From positions 496,001 to 560,000 of the forward strand of contig NZ_CP048113.1 in assembly GCF_010093065.1 (NCBI RefSeq): 64,000 nt of DNA, in the 5' to 3' direction. This document shows positions 29,001-37,376 of this stretch, in pieces. The notes under the pieces were generated by a model. The model was not told the origin of the DNA, searched no databases, and worked only from the letters and a program-made list of their open reading frames with translations. Position 1 is the stretch's first letter. Each line of letters starts with the position of its first letter. The position numbers and the translations under genes are program-made. Source of the stretch: Chitinophaga agri. GTDB taxonomy: Bacteria; Bacteroidota; Bacteroidia; Chitinophagales; Chitinophagaceae.

Positions 29001-29680
29001 CTGATATTATCAATGATGAGCGCATCGCCGTTCATCAGCGGCTCAATAGCCGGATCAGAATACCAGCCCGTCACCAGGTAGGAGAAGGAGGCGACCGTCG
29101 CATCCATTCCGGTCAGGTCGTCCCAGAGGCCGAATACATTCCGGCAATACTGATAGATACCTGCAAAGCTGGCGTTGCCAGGCGCCATGGCTGTCAGCGG
29201 TGTCGTGCTGCGTGGCTGCTCTACCGTCCAGTTTTCAAGCACAGTTGCCTTGCCGATGTTGTGCGAAGGAGAGTAGCTGCCATCTTCATTTTGTATGGCC
29301 CAGGTGCTTTTATCAGATCGCAGTGGCGTAATGTGATCACTTTCGAGCAGCCATTTTTTAATAACAGGCTGGTTATTGACCAGATGTGTCCTGATCACCA
29401 GCCACCTGTTAGGCACTGCCGGGAACAACGCGCTACCTTCTTTCTGTATACCGTTGGTCAGGACGGCAGGTAGTGCCCAGTGCAGGTGTATACCTTTTTC
29501 ACAGAAACCTCCCTGGTTCAGCGATTTCAGGTCGCCGGGTTCCAGTTCTGTACCCAGGCGGGCATATAGTCCTTCATAATCTATGTAAAAGTTCTTCCAG
29601 TTAAATGCAGTGTCTTTCGCCGTGACCTTATCAACTACCAGCGCTTCTATTTTTACCGGCACTAATATTTTCTCACTCAT
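26087..29680 (-). CDS. Giant protein of unknown function, 1197 aa
   Basis: I do not recognise a named family. No signal peptide or membrane segment. The N-terminal 300 residues are rich in Trp, Tyr and Pro (GIHLHWALPAVLT, FPAVPNRWLVIRTH). A charged helical stretch at roughly 365-450 (LTEMKKSYMLEFRALSDK, MTRRNALQQDIDAA) is a predicted coiled coil. The C-terminal half is mixed beta with PFGTPKPASEYFTSGDITLT. It is the longest gene of the window, lying 30 bases after the 747-aa gene and 25 before the kelch-like gene, so it is part of one operon. Codon use matches its neighbours and the frame is intact over 3.6 kb, which makes it certain to be a real gene. Confidence 0.75.
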   Translation of the reverse strand: MSEKILVPVKIEALVVDKVTAKDTAFNWKNFYIDYEGLYARLGTELEPGDLKSLNQGGFCEKGIHLHWALPAVLTNGIQKEGSALFPAVPNRWLVIRTHLVNNQPVIKKWLLESDHITPLRSDKSTWAIQNEDGSYSPSHNIGKATVLENWTVEQPRSTTPLTAMAPGNASFAGIYQYCRNVFGLWDDLTGMDATVASFSYLVTGWYSDPAIEPLMNGDALIIDNIRNRWELSGATNNPFPDSILCHGFIHSVNWDPARLYTLPVSGAAVNTGVGMTAIEAKTAQLSRQTGAAEKLLSGYFYDILKDTVDATVLDTQIDSHAYTAYDGGTLWEIKQVEKDASTREEKEAIPVFPDPVTNPGLSAAFKKINTEQQAKDRLTEMKKSYMLEFRALSDKIIMAERDEDTALAASLMTRRNALQQDIDAATTGIAQHHNAVTVQQDIIRQLPAFLPDGDKPALFELSEKKMARYWQPNEPTMLFTGPGVTTSSKYKNPGKTDKLPCRIPPEVIAGMVLNDLSTGDGRTITPGTIALSLKELGSLKNNIPLISQLYQEAILFDPAWTLVWAQQYYKDSPGNNVSIQALATYLRNMLQLSAGVPADKFKAVVLRNNTQIRPDNWTADTLSQLLATRGIQRWQHPWTPLNLIWYARFIPTYSVSNGQWRYKQEDWQWENKQYRYKGAAPDITKSIEYAGKVLLTDMVTSLIQQRLPGHVNAGAHLSQALGSFSDALLMREQPIHIPLLRNLADTDGVLLPDNSVADYLYKEDYYFPDADAVSGGAARFFPLRAGHLRLTRLWITDTFGQVQKIIDTDTSGNVIQKGQLHIAENLNKLNSNFQITLSPKIIQPARLLFRWCAAKPGPMEESTIDPATNPVCGWILPDHLDQSLDVYTAEGVKCGALKMGVINGVIQLQWSNPPGIAADRTPDAAISNTFLLDFVKGLLNFRDNNGQLAGGAALRSLFALCNRTALFLSTSGAEQAPGIAGLMGQPVAVVRASLKLELRGLPAQPQHYAHTITEETKTQPPGLDNIQFPVALGDSRNNKDGLIGYFTDKGKGFSEMHIPFGTPKPASEYFTSGDITLTINSHAAPEGITILMDPRGGVQADSGILPAKLIDLPATYTEGLKHMELDMLIAPFLGAPATPFVPLGAEPDRQWILKQQTAAGWQQTNVDNQMPLQTGSINSQLIQEGFLSLLPATPHQ

Positions 29681-29710
29681 GACCGAATCGGTTTACTTGT
29701 TGGGGTGGGG

Positions 29711-31954
29711 TTATTTGTTCCAGTTATCTAAAATGTTGAGGGTGTATATCACCGGACTTTCGAGCAACTGAAAAGCCAGTTCGGCGGACGTACTGACGGT
29801 GGTACCTTTTTCAGTGATAGCGCCCGCAATGTTATTCAGGGACAGTACACCTTTACTGCTCACCGCGAGCGTAACTTTTGTCTGTCCTACATTGCCGGCT
29901 TTATCCCGCAGCGCTTTCTGCCATCCTTCACTGCTCTCATCGACACCAAAGTGTGTTCCTTCCGGTGGTTGTATGAATTGCAGCTGTTGTACCTTACCTG
30001 AAAATACACAGAGCTGTATATCGTCCGATAACCGTTCTATCTTCAATGGATGCTGCATCCAGGCGCCTGTTTCGTCCCTGGCAAAGACCTTAATGCCCTT
30101 CCATCCCGATACCAGTTGTGAACGGAGAAAGAAGCCCGTAATGTGTCCGCTGATGACTTTGGGTAATGGAACTGCTTCCCCTTCTCCGCGTGGTACAAAA
30201 GAGGCGTTCGCTTTATTCACCATGATGTTATCAGGGAGGAAGCGGCCATCTTTCAGCATATTCAGCAGGGATACCGAATCTGCTGTATCAACAATGCTTA
30301 ATGCGCCACCCAGCAGGGCTTCAATCCAGTCATAGTCTATATAGAAAGTGCCTACTGCTTCTTTTTCAATGGTTCCTCCTTCACGGCTGATGAGATAATT
30401 TTCATGTGGCAGTAGATAATTCACCGGCACGCCTTCCAGCAGGAACAGTTTGCCCAGCCAGTCAGTGATGGTGGATGGTATTTCATGTATGCCGCCACCA
30501 CTGCCGGCGATATTGTTTAACTGCTGATCAATATCTTCCGGTTTATTGGAAAAGGGAACGGGTGTTTCGGTAAAGGGATTACCTGCGTTATAATGACTGG
30601 CCAGAAAACCTTTCATGGTGTCTTCCAGTGAGGCCGTCTCCGTGATATTGCTGCCGTATCCGGCAGGGAACAAACCGGCTATCTGCTGCCGGGCAGCTGA
30701 TTTCACTATCTGTCTTTTACCCTGCAGTTTCCACTGATACAGGGCCGTGTTGAATGTTTTGTCTTTTAAGGCCAGTAGTCGTCCCAGTTGCCAGGCGGCC
30801 GCATAGGAAATGTCCGTCATGCCGGTCGTGTGGTCAAACCGAAGTGCTTCATCGGCGGTCTTGTACGTCTTGGTCTTCGGATTGGCAGGCAGGAAGTTCG
30901 GATTGAACGGACCCCGATACCAGGAATAGGTCTGTGCACCATTACGCGTGACATGTGGTAACAGGGTATATCCGTAGTCATATGATCTTTTCAGCGCCTC
31001 ATGGGTCCCTGCGGGATAGTTGATCTTGAAGGGACTTACATGTAGTCCTTCACAAAGCTCCAGGAAGTTTTTACCCGCGGCTACTGTAAAACTCCAGGAT
31101 TGCAGTACCACCAGCCGCACCTTATTTTTTCCTTTGCTTTCGATGTACTGATCTTTCAGGTAATGGTTGTGATAGCCTTCCAGTGATACAAGGAAGATGG
31201 TATTCCTGACACCACTGGTGTTGTCGCTGCTGCTGACCGGTAGCCGGTTACACATGAGCGTGGAAAAGTAGCCATCATCTGCAATGGATGCGCGTTCTTT
31301 GCTATCATCCACTGTTACCTTTCTCACATGTGCGAGATAGGGCAGGTCGTCCTTTGCAGGTGCTACCTGCCTGAATAGTGCCAGCGGCACATCTATTACA
31401 TCGTAAGAGGTATTGATGTCTTCCCAGGGGGCCAGCTTGGGATTTTTGCCATGGACGATATCGGCTGATATTTCCGGTACGAATACCTGGCTGCCGGGGT
31501 CTTTCAGACTCTTTTTGGTGGGTATGATGGCATTTTCTGCGATACCTGATCCCTGCATTTCATCTTCGCTGAATAGTAACAGGGCCATCCAGGGGGCATG
31601 CCGCACCGGATGACTGAATTTAAACTGTGTGTTGGTATGCTGCTCTCCGTCTATTGTCCTTTCCCAGGGTAATGTACGGCGGTTGAAGACGATCTGTGGT
31701 AAGGTTGTTTCAAAATGTCCGGTCGCATCTTTCGGAGGGTAGACCGTATAGACAGTTGCTTCTTCAAGGATAAAACGGGGGGCGCCTACCCAGACCTTTT
31801 TAACAGCCTTTTCAAAATCGGCGTCGCTGGCCTTTGCCACAGACACTGACAGGTCAGCGCTTACCGTATATTCTCCGGCCACCAGTTGCGGCAAGCTTTC
31901 ATGTATGAACGTCAGTAGCTCCGGGTTTTGTAATAGTTGTTGCTCAGTTGCCAT
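29711..31954 (-). CDS. Large protein of unknown function, 747 aa
   Basis: The start at 31954 (MATEQQLLQNPEL) overlaps the stop of the DUF6603-like gene by 11 bases, a coupling geometry that makes it preferable to a Met 51 bases upstream. No signal peptide. No family recognised. The protein has many aromatic and beta-prone segments (RFILEEATVYTVYPP, LPQIVFNRRTLPWERT, WMALLLFSEDEM), and a region near 330-360 (YDYGYTLLPHVTRNGAQTYS) suggests a beta-rich structural or binding role. It always sits between the other giants here, so it probably works in the same assembly. Confidence 0.7.
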   Translation of the reverse strand: MATEQQLLQNPELLTFIHESLPQLVAGEYTVSADLSVSVAKASDADFEKAVKKVWVGAPRFILEEATVYTVYPPKDATGHFETTLPQIVFNRRTLPWERTIDGEQHTNTQFKFSHPVRHAPWMALLLFSEDEMQGSGIAENAIIPTKKSLKDPGSQVFVPEISADIVHGKNPKLAPWEDINTSYDVIDVPLALFRQVAPAKDDLPYLAHVRKVTVDDSKERASIADDGYFSTLMCNRLPVSSSDNTSGVRNTIFLVSLEGYHNHYLKDQYIESKGKNKVRLVVLQSWSFTVAAGKNFLELCEGLHVSPFKINYPAGTHEALKRSYDYGYTLLPHVTRNGAQTYSWYRGPFNPNFLPANPKTKTYKTADEALRFDHTTGMTDISYAAAWQLGRLLALKDKTFNTALYQWKLQGKRQIVKSAARQQIAGLFPAGYGSNITETASLEDTMKGFLASHYNAGNPFTETPVPFSNKPEDIDQQLNNIAGSGGGIHEIPSTITDWLGKLFLLEGVPVNYLLPHENYLISREGGTIEKEAVGTFYIDYDWIEALLGGALSIVDTADSVSLLNMLKDGRFLPDNIMVNKANASFVPRGEGEAVPLPKVISGHITGFFLRSQLVSGWKGIKVFARDETGAWMQHPLKIERLSDDIQLCVFSGKVQQLQFIQPPEGTHFGVDESSEGWQKALRDKAGNVGQTKVTLAVSSKGVLSLNNIAGAITEKGTTVSTSAELAFQLLESPVIYTLNILDNWNK

Positions 31955-34900
31955 TGTCCGCTTTATTAGTATTACCTGTTTCGTTCCTGTACTGTGGAAG
32001 GCCACCTAACTGCACGATCACCGGATCGGCATTGAATGTGGTCACCCATTCTGGCAGATTGCCTGTGGTATCAGCCTGCTGCATGTCCTGTACAAGCAGG
32101 GCAGCCTCGATGATGCTTTGGCGTTTTGCCGTGATGCTCACATCGGTCAGCTTATTCGTGATGATCGTTTTAATGGCCTCGCTATACGCGGTATTATCGG
32201 GGCCTGTCAATGCTGCCACATAACTCCAGCTGAGTGATTCATTGACTGCCCTGAACTTTCCACTGAGGTCGAAGCCTGGCGGATCGGGTGGGGGCGGTGC
32301 TTCTCTGGCCGTGATAACAACTCCTTTCAGGGTATTTTGTAAGATCTTTACTTCCTCCGGATGGTCCTTGTCATTGCTGCCGGGTGTATTGCTCCACAAT
32401 GATCCGGGCACGCCAGTGGTATATGTAGCGTAATGAGGGGCGAAGTCGCCGCTGAGCGGACTACCATTCATCAGTACTTCTACCCTGAGTGTAGCAGGAA
32501 GCGTAGCGGCCCCCATCGGCCGGATACCGAGCGTTGTGTTACGGTCTGCATACTGCAGCATACCGTTGGCTGTCTGCATCTTTGCATCCGCCGCCATTTC
32601 ATTCACCACACCTGACTGATCGGGCACTTCCACGGTGGTCACCGGCATTGGTATGTCAACATTAATGCTAAGCTGATGCGGATTGACAAGCAGGTATTTT
32701 ATTTCACCGGAGGCTGTCTTTACCTTGTATTCATTAATAATACCGGTATTGATAATGATCTCCGGTGCGATCTTCTTATTCGTATTGGTAGGGATAAACT
32801 GCTGTTTGAATCCGGGCCAGTCCAGCCATTCCTTTTTCGTTCTGCCAGCGTTGCCGAATGGAATTGTGAAAGAGAAAATATGCCAGTCCACGTAGGCTTC
32901 GCCTGCAAATGGTGGTCCCCAGATATGCAGTTCTGCACCCATTTCAAGTTTGAAGTGAATGGTGAACAGTCCCATGTCTATATGGGCGTCTATCTTCACG
33001 CGGATACCCATATCGATCGCATACTGGAAAGGCGCCCAGGCAATGAGCATGTCGGCCCATAAATTAACACTGGCGGTCAGGAAGCTGAGGCTGAAGGTGA
33101 CTTCTAATCTTCCACCCGCCATGATCGCATTAGGTGTAAGTGCATAATACAGTCCGCCTTTGATCTGTAACTGGTTGGAGATTTTCCAGTTCAGTCCTAA
33201 ACGGTCTACATCAGGATAGTGGTCCGGTTTCTTAAATTTGGGATGGTATCCACCCAGGGTAATGACAAAATCTCCGGCGTGTTGTCCTTTGACCCATGCA
33301 TAGAATGCAAAGCCGCCGGTGAGTTTACAGTTTTTGTCCAGCACGTATGAGTTGGAAGTCAGCATGGCTTCCACAGCGATCACGCCGCTATCAGGACCAA
33401 AGCTGACCCTTACGGCCAGTTCTACATAGGCAATGGCTTTCTCTTTTGAAGGCCATGCCAGAATAGAGAGACCGAGGATGGCAAATTCGGTGCGGGTACC
33501 AAATTGTGCCATGACGAGTATAAATGAATCGATCAGTTTGAACGAGGTGAATTTGATACCTACGGCCAGCCAGTAATCGCCGGGGGATGCAGGGATCCAT
33601 TGCTTCGCTACTAATTCTGTTAATATATCATTCAGTGATTTGTCTGGGTTCGGATGCAGCGCCATGGCCACCAGTGGGAAGGTATTGACTTCCCGGATCG
33701 CAGGTGTTTTTACCCGGCGGTTGTATCCAAAACCTGCTGCTATACCCGTTACAAAGAAGAAGGCGGGTCCACCAATCGTGCCGGCATACATGGCATAGAT
33801 GAACAGGGAGACCGTACCATCAGGTTTAGGCGCTATCAGTTTGCTATAGCCGCCGATACCGCTCACGCTGAACTGTGCAAGTGAGAGTTGTGCGGAGCCA
33901 TAATAGGAGTATTGTTCAGTTTCCAGCGGTGTTGCTCTGAGGAACATACCGCTGATGCGTACAGGGTCTTTGGTATATGATAATCCTATGCCGTCTATAT
34001 AAAATTCAGGCAGCGCAGGAGGAAATTTCCATTCCAGTTTGAACCCTAGTCCCAAACTTATCAGCTGCATACCGATATCTGCCATCTGCACGGAAGCATC
34101 CAGCAGTAACACCACCCGGCCGTTATTGTACATGAAGCCCAGTCTTTGCAGGATAACAGGCCCGATCTGTTTATTTACTTTCGTCCACTTTGCCTTAGCC
34201 GCAATTTCTCCGGGAAGCGTGCTTACCTGCGCTGTATTGCTGCCATCTTCTGTTGGGGTAGGGTAGGTTTTACCCGGGCCGTCATTGAGTGCATAATATG
34301 CTGAACGTCCATTGATCAGCAGTTGCGCGGAGATGTTAAATCCGGCAGTGACATGAATGTCGGGCATGCCTGCATAGCGCTGCAATTCGGTTTGGGTGAA
34401 GTTACCACTGGCATACAGTGCCAGTACCTCGCGGAAGGCGAACGCATCGTCTTTGGCAAATAGTGATCCCGCAAGCGGGAGGTCTTCAAGATCGAGATGG
34501 AGGCCGGCACCCAGGCCGACCAGTACATCCGTATCGCCTTCACCTGTTTTCCGGTAGAGCAGGAAGGCTTTGAAATCATTCAGGGTGAGTGCCGCATCAG
34601 GGATCGCATTGGGGTTGCTGAAAACTTTACCAGCGATGTCTCTCAGATTGAGGGTGGTTATGCCTGTATGGATATAGGTCGCAAACATATACCAGGTATC
34701 ATCCACTTTGGTATAGCTGAGCCCAAATTTGTGACTCTCTATGCGCAGGATGCCACTAAACGTAAATGAGGCATCAGTATTATCTGCTTTTTTATAGGCG
34801 ATCAGCAGCGTGCTATCGATCTCTTTACCGTTGATGTTAAGTACTGTCTCGATAGATAGACTGAACTCACTGGAATGGGCCCCAGTACCATATTTTATTG

Positions 34901-35147
34901 AGATCTCCCTGATGCCTGGCAACTGGTCCAGGAAACCGGGGATCTCTGTTTTATCATCCGGATCAAACGCGTTGAGTAATGCTGGTAAAGTGATACCGTT
35001 GGGATTTTCCGTTTTCAGTATGGCATACATCGATTTGTCGGCGCCATTTATCCGGAAGCCCAATGCAATTTCAAACTCAACCGCATTGGTAGTACCAATG
35101 CGGGTTGAGCCTGAAATGTCCAGCAGGAAGTGAGATGGATCTGCCAT
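31944..35147 (-). CDS. DUF6603-like giant protein, 1067 aa
   Basis: Contains the block typical of DUF6603 proteins, FYIDGIGLSYTKDPVRISG, then AYAGTI-like GGPAFFFVTGIAAGFGYNR near residues 445-470. Long runs of amphipathic beta strands precede and follow it. These suggest a large elongated beta structure. No signal peptide. The C-terminal 200 residues are different in texture, Pro-rich in one short loop (APPPPDPPGFD) and ending in a charged tail. DUF6603 proteins are known from bacteria and fungi but, as far as I know, have no assigned function. It is followed by the 747-aa gene with an 11-base overlap and preceded by the 241-aa gene. Confidence 0.75.
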   Translation of the reverse strand: MADPSHFLLDISGSTRIGTTNAVEFEIALGFRINGADKSMYAILKTENPNGITLPALLNAFDPDDKTEIPGFLDQLPGIREISIKYGTGAHSSEFSLSIETVLNINGKEIDSTLLIAYKKADNTDASFTFSGILRIESHKFGLSYTKVDDTWYMFATYIHTGITTLNLRDIAGKVFSNPNAIPDAALTLNDFKAFLLYRKTGEGDTDVLVGLGAGLHLDLEDLPLAGSLFAKDDAFAFREVLALYASGNFTQTELQRYAGMPDIHVTAGFNISAQLLINGRSAYYALNDGPGKTYPTPTEDGSNTAQVSTLPGEIAAKAKWTKVNKQIGPVILQRLGFMYNNGRVVLLLDASVQMADIGMQLISLGLGFKLEWKFPPALPEFYIDGIGLSYTKDPVRISGMFLRATPLETEQYSYYGSAQLSLAQFSVSGIGGYSKLIAPKPDGTVSLFIYAMYAGTIGGPAFFFVTGIAAGFGYNRRVKTPAIREVNTFPLVAMALHPNPDKSLNDILTELVAKQWIPASPGDYWLAVGIKFTSFKLIDSFILVMAQFGTRTEFAILGLSILAWPSKEKAIAYVELAVRVSFGPDSGVIAVEAMLTSNSYVLDKNCKLTGGFAFYAWVKGQHAGDFVITLGGYHPKFKKPDHYPDVDRLGLNWKISNQLQIKGGLYYALTPNAIMAGGRLEVTFSLSFLTASVNLWADMLIAWAPFQYAIDMGIRVKIDAHIDMGLFTIHFKLEMGAELHIWGPPFAGEAYVDWHIFSFTIPFGNAGRTKKEWLDWPGFKQQFIPTNTNKKIAPEIIINTGIINEYKVKTASGEIKYLLVNPHQLSINVDIPMPVTTVEVPDQSGVVNEMAADAKMQTANGMLQYADRNTTLGIRPMGAATLPATLRVEVLMNGSPLSGDFAPHYATYTTGVPGSLWSNTPGSNDKDHPEEVKILQNTLKGVVITAREAPPPPDPPGFDLSGKFRAVNESLSWSYVAALTGPDNTAYSEAIKTIITNKLTDVSITAKRQSIIEAALLVQDMQQADTTGNLPEWVTTFNADPVIVQLGGLPQYRNETGNTNKADNGN

Positions 35148-35243
35148 AATGTTGACTACCAGTTAAGGGATGATATTCCGGGCAGGTAATATTGCTGCGG
35201 GTGTGTTAACGTCAGTGTTCAATCATTTGTAAAGGGCGGGGCC

Positions 35244-35969
35244 TTAGCTTTTTGGTGCTTCCAGGGATGGGTTTACGGCAATATTCGTTACCCTGAAGCC
35301 TACTTTCTTGATAGTGAAGGCGCCGAATGTAATGGTCTGACCGTCTTTTGACGTTACCCAGAAATCAAATGTTTTCTGTGTAATGTTGTAATAGAAGTCT
35401 TTGAACTCGATGATGAAATCTTCTGGTTTTTTTGCCACACCGTCTTCACCCTTTACCGGTGGCAGTTCAGGTACAGCGCCGGTGTCACCGGTGTTTCTCT
35501 TGATCCAGTCGATAAGTACTTTCAGGTTAATGGAACTTCCACCCGCATCATCTGTTTTGTCGCTGAAGTCAATGATCCAGTCGCCTTTCGGATTGATCTT
35601 CGTTACCAGGTTGCCCATTCTGACATTCACGATGGCCGCAGCGTCATCCTGGCCTTCAGGGCCGATGAGTAACTGACCGTTTACGCCTATACTATATTTT
35701 GAAGCGTTAGCGAGACCGCTGATCGTAACGGTGGTGCCGGTTTGTGCGAATGTACCGCCTACTGCACGACTGACAACGGTAGCGCCGTTTGACCAGGTTA
35801 CCTGAATGTTGTCATTGGCGGTAGCGAACGTCGCCCATGTGGCGGCTGTCACGCCTGTGGCTGTGATCTTTTCAGCAAATGCGTCTTTGCTATCAAATTT
35901 TGCCAGTTCTGCTGCGTCGGTGATAGGGGCGATGTTGTTTGAGAGATTCTCAATTTTAGTAATTGCCAT
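35244..35969 (-). CDS. 241-aa protein of the giant-protein operon, unknown function
   Basis: Starts MAITKIENLSNN, with no signal peptide, rich in Ala, Thr and Gly. Residues about 45-100 look like repeated beta strands (TWSNGATVVSRAVGG, TVTISGLANASKYSIGV). The C-terminal half (FIIEFKDFYYNITQKTFDFW) is a second beta domain. No family recognised. Its small size, order (second gene) and composition would suit a structural or tube-like subunit made in many copies, which is inference. It lies 59 bases after the collar gene and 96 before the DUF6603-like gene. Confidence 0.65.
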   Translation of the reverse strand: MAITKIENLSNNIAPITDAAELAKFDSKDAFAEKITATGVTAATWATFATANDNIQVTWSNGATVVSRAVGGTFAQTGTTVTISGLANASKYSIGVNGQLLIGPEGQDDAAAIVNVRMGNLVTKINPKGDWIIDFSDKTDDAGGSSINLKVLIDWIKRNTGDTGAVPELPPVKGEDGVAKKPEDFIIEFKDFYYNITQKTFDFWVTSKDGQTITFGAFTIKKVGFRVTNIAVNPSLEAPKS

Positions 35970-36028
35970 TGTATTTGTGTTTTGAGGTAAATGTTATGGG
36001 TAATAGCCGGCGTCGCCGGATGTTTAGT

Positions 36029-36733
36029 TTAGTATTTGATAATGTAATTGAGTGCAAGCCATTTTGGGCGGGTTTTCCCGGTGGTACTGCTGGTGTACAG
36101 CTGAAGGCCTGTAACAGTTACCTGATGCGCGTGATTTCCTGAGTCTTGTGTAGCTTGATAGGTCACGTCGTCTCCACCTGTATCAATGCCTGTGAAGCCA
36201 CCTTTTGCAAATCCTCTGAAATACCATTTAGTGGGAAATCTATGGCTATGAATACCTGCCGGTGTGGTGGAAAATGTTCTTTCAGGCATCCAGACACTGT
36301 GACTATGCTGTTCTGCGCCGCCTGCGAGGCCCAGCCCATCGCCAAGACCGGTACCCTGAATGAAGGTGCCACGCAGATCAGGTACCCTGAAGGTATTTGC
36401 ATCGCCACCATACGTAGTGCCGATAACGTCAAAGAGTTCTTTCTGATCGCCGGCCTTCGGATAGGAAGTACCATCACAGAATACCCATCCGGGAGGAGGT
36501 GTGCTGCCTGCATAAGGGATGACCGCACCAACGGGCATCACAGATCCGGATTTGTCTATGAACCTGCTATTGGATTTGATGTTACCATCTACCTGAAGCT
36601 TTTCTGAAGGAGTCTCCGTACCGATACCGACATTGCCATTTGCCGAAATGTTGAGGGCATTAGTTTGTGATTGCGCATTTATTTTTCCGATCGTTGTGGC
36701 GCATACAAATGCCGTAATGAAAAAATGTTTCAT
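36029..36733 (-). CDS. Secreted phage tail collar-domain protein
   Basis: 234 aa. The signal peptide MKHFFITAFVCATTIGKINAQ is followed by NVGIGTETPSEKLQVDGNI, a beta-repeat leader common in exported Bacteroidota fibre proteins. A tail-collar domain comes next: VGAVIPYAGSTPPPGWVFCDG, then TFRVPDLRGTFIQGTG. The C-terminus (HSHRFPTKW, NHAHQVTV, ending RPKWLALNYIIKY) has the His-x-His pairs that bind metal in trimeric phage fibres. Unlike phage or microcystin-dependent collar proteins, it has a Sec signal, so it is exported by the cell. First gene of the operon. Confidence 0.85.
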   Translation of the reverse strand: MKHFFITAFVCATTIGKINAQSQTNALNISANGNVGIGTETPSEKLQVDGNIKSNSRFIDKSGSVMPVGAVIPYAGSTPPPGWVFCDGTSYPKAGDQKELFDVIGTTYGGDANTFRVPDLRGTFIQGTGLGDGLGLAGGAEQHSHSVWMPERTFSTTPAGIHSHRFPTKWYFRGFAKGGFTGIDTGGDDVTYQATQDSGNHAHQVTVTGLQLYTSSTTGKTRPKWLALNYIIKY

Positions 36734-36953
36734 TAGTTTTTGAGTATGGGATTAAAAAAAAATAATAAATGACCAGTTATAGCCTGCGTTGCATTTTCGT
36801 TTGGAATTTGCCGTGAGGAACAGGGGATCGTTCCGGAGCTGTTACAACAGCGCCCGGGAACAACAACAATGTACCGTTATGTTGAGGTTGTATACTGGGA
36901 TGCTACATGTTTTGGACTGTTAGTATTGTTAGGGTAACAGTGAAATATGCCAG
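36734..36953 (-). other. Leader region of the giant-protein operon
   Basis: About 210 bases lie between the predicted promoter and the collar start codon. No gene is supported on either strand. An A-rich run (16 bases, mostly A) sits about 10-25 bases upstream of the start codon. Confidence 0.4.
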
Positions 36954-36984
36954 CAAAACTATATCGGAAACAAATATCCGGCAA
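36954..36984 (-). promoter_or_regulatory. Promoter of the giant-protein operon (TTG - 20 nt - TAGTTTTG)
   Basis: On the minus strand TTG (36984-36982) is 20 nt from TAGTTTTG (36961-36954), a full match to the Bacteroidota consensus. It is the only good match found in the gap above the first operon gene. Confidence 0.5.
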
Positions 36985-37143
36985 TGGTTTTCTGTATGAG
37001 CGGCAAGCACCTGCTTTTCATGGGTTTACCCCGGAAACCTTTGCCAGTTATTTTTTTCGGGGTGATGGGCGGAATAAAAAATTATCGAGTCGGCGGAACA
37101 AAAATCCGGTTTCAACGGTTGGAAGGCGGGCTGTTGACATTCA

Positions 37144-37174
37144 TTGCCAATTCGTTTTGTTTTGATTAAATTCG
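37144..37174 (+). promoter_or_regulatory. Promoter of the DUF1877 fragment (TTG - 20 nt - TAAATTCG)
   Basis: TTG at 37144-37146 and TAAATTCG at 37167-37174 with 20-nt spacing, 18 bases before the fragment's start codon. Confidence 0.45.
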
Positions 37175-37192
37175 CATGATAACGCCCTATCT

Positions 37193-37369
37193 ATGAGCCA
37201 GTGCGCAACCCTATACCGGATCAGCCAACTGAATTTCGGCCATCTTACAGAGAATCCTGACAATTTTCAGGTGTTTCCCAATGCAAAGTCATATCTTACC
37301 CTGGATCAAACGTTCGAGGCACTAAGATTCATTTTATCCAAAGAACAGGATGATGCTAATTCATACTAA
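37193..37369 (+). pseudogene. Truncated DUF1877 (YfbM-like) gene, 58 codons
   Basis: The frame MSQCATLYRISQLNFGHLTE ... AKSYLTLDQTFEALRFILSK matches the N-terminal third of DUF1877 proteins, which are normally about 150-170 aa. It stops with TAA at 37367 after EQDDANSY. The next gene begins 7 bases later in another frame with unrelated sequence, so the rest has been lost by deletion or replacement. The promoter and start remain intact, and a short product may still be made. Confidence 0.6.
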
Positions 37370-37376
37370 AGACACT

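Noticed and set aside
22162..36733. Contractile injection system or prophage
   Set aside because: The only phage-like part is one collar domain on a secreted protein. No sheath, tube, baseplate, spike, terminase, capsid or integrase gene is present.
36947..37169. Two overlapping + strand frames of 60-70 codons upstream of the DUF1877 fragment
   Set aside because: They overlap each other and the promoters of both flanking genes, and their amino-acid texture is not protein-like.
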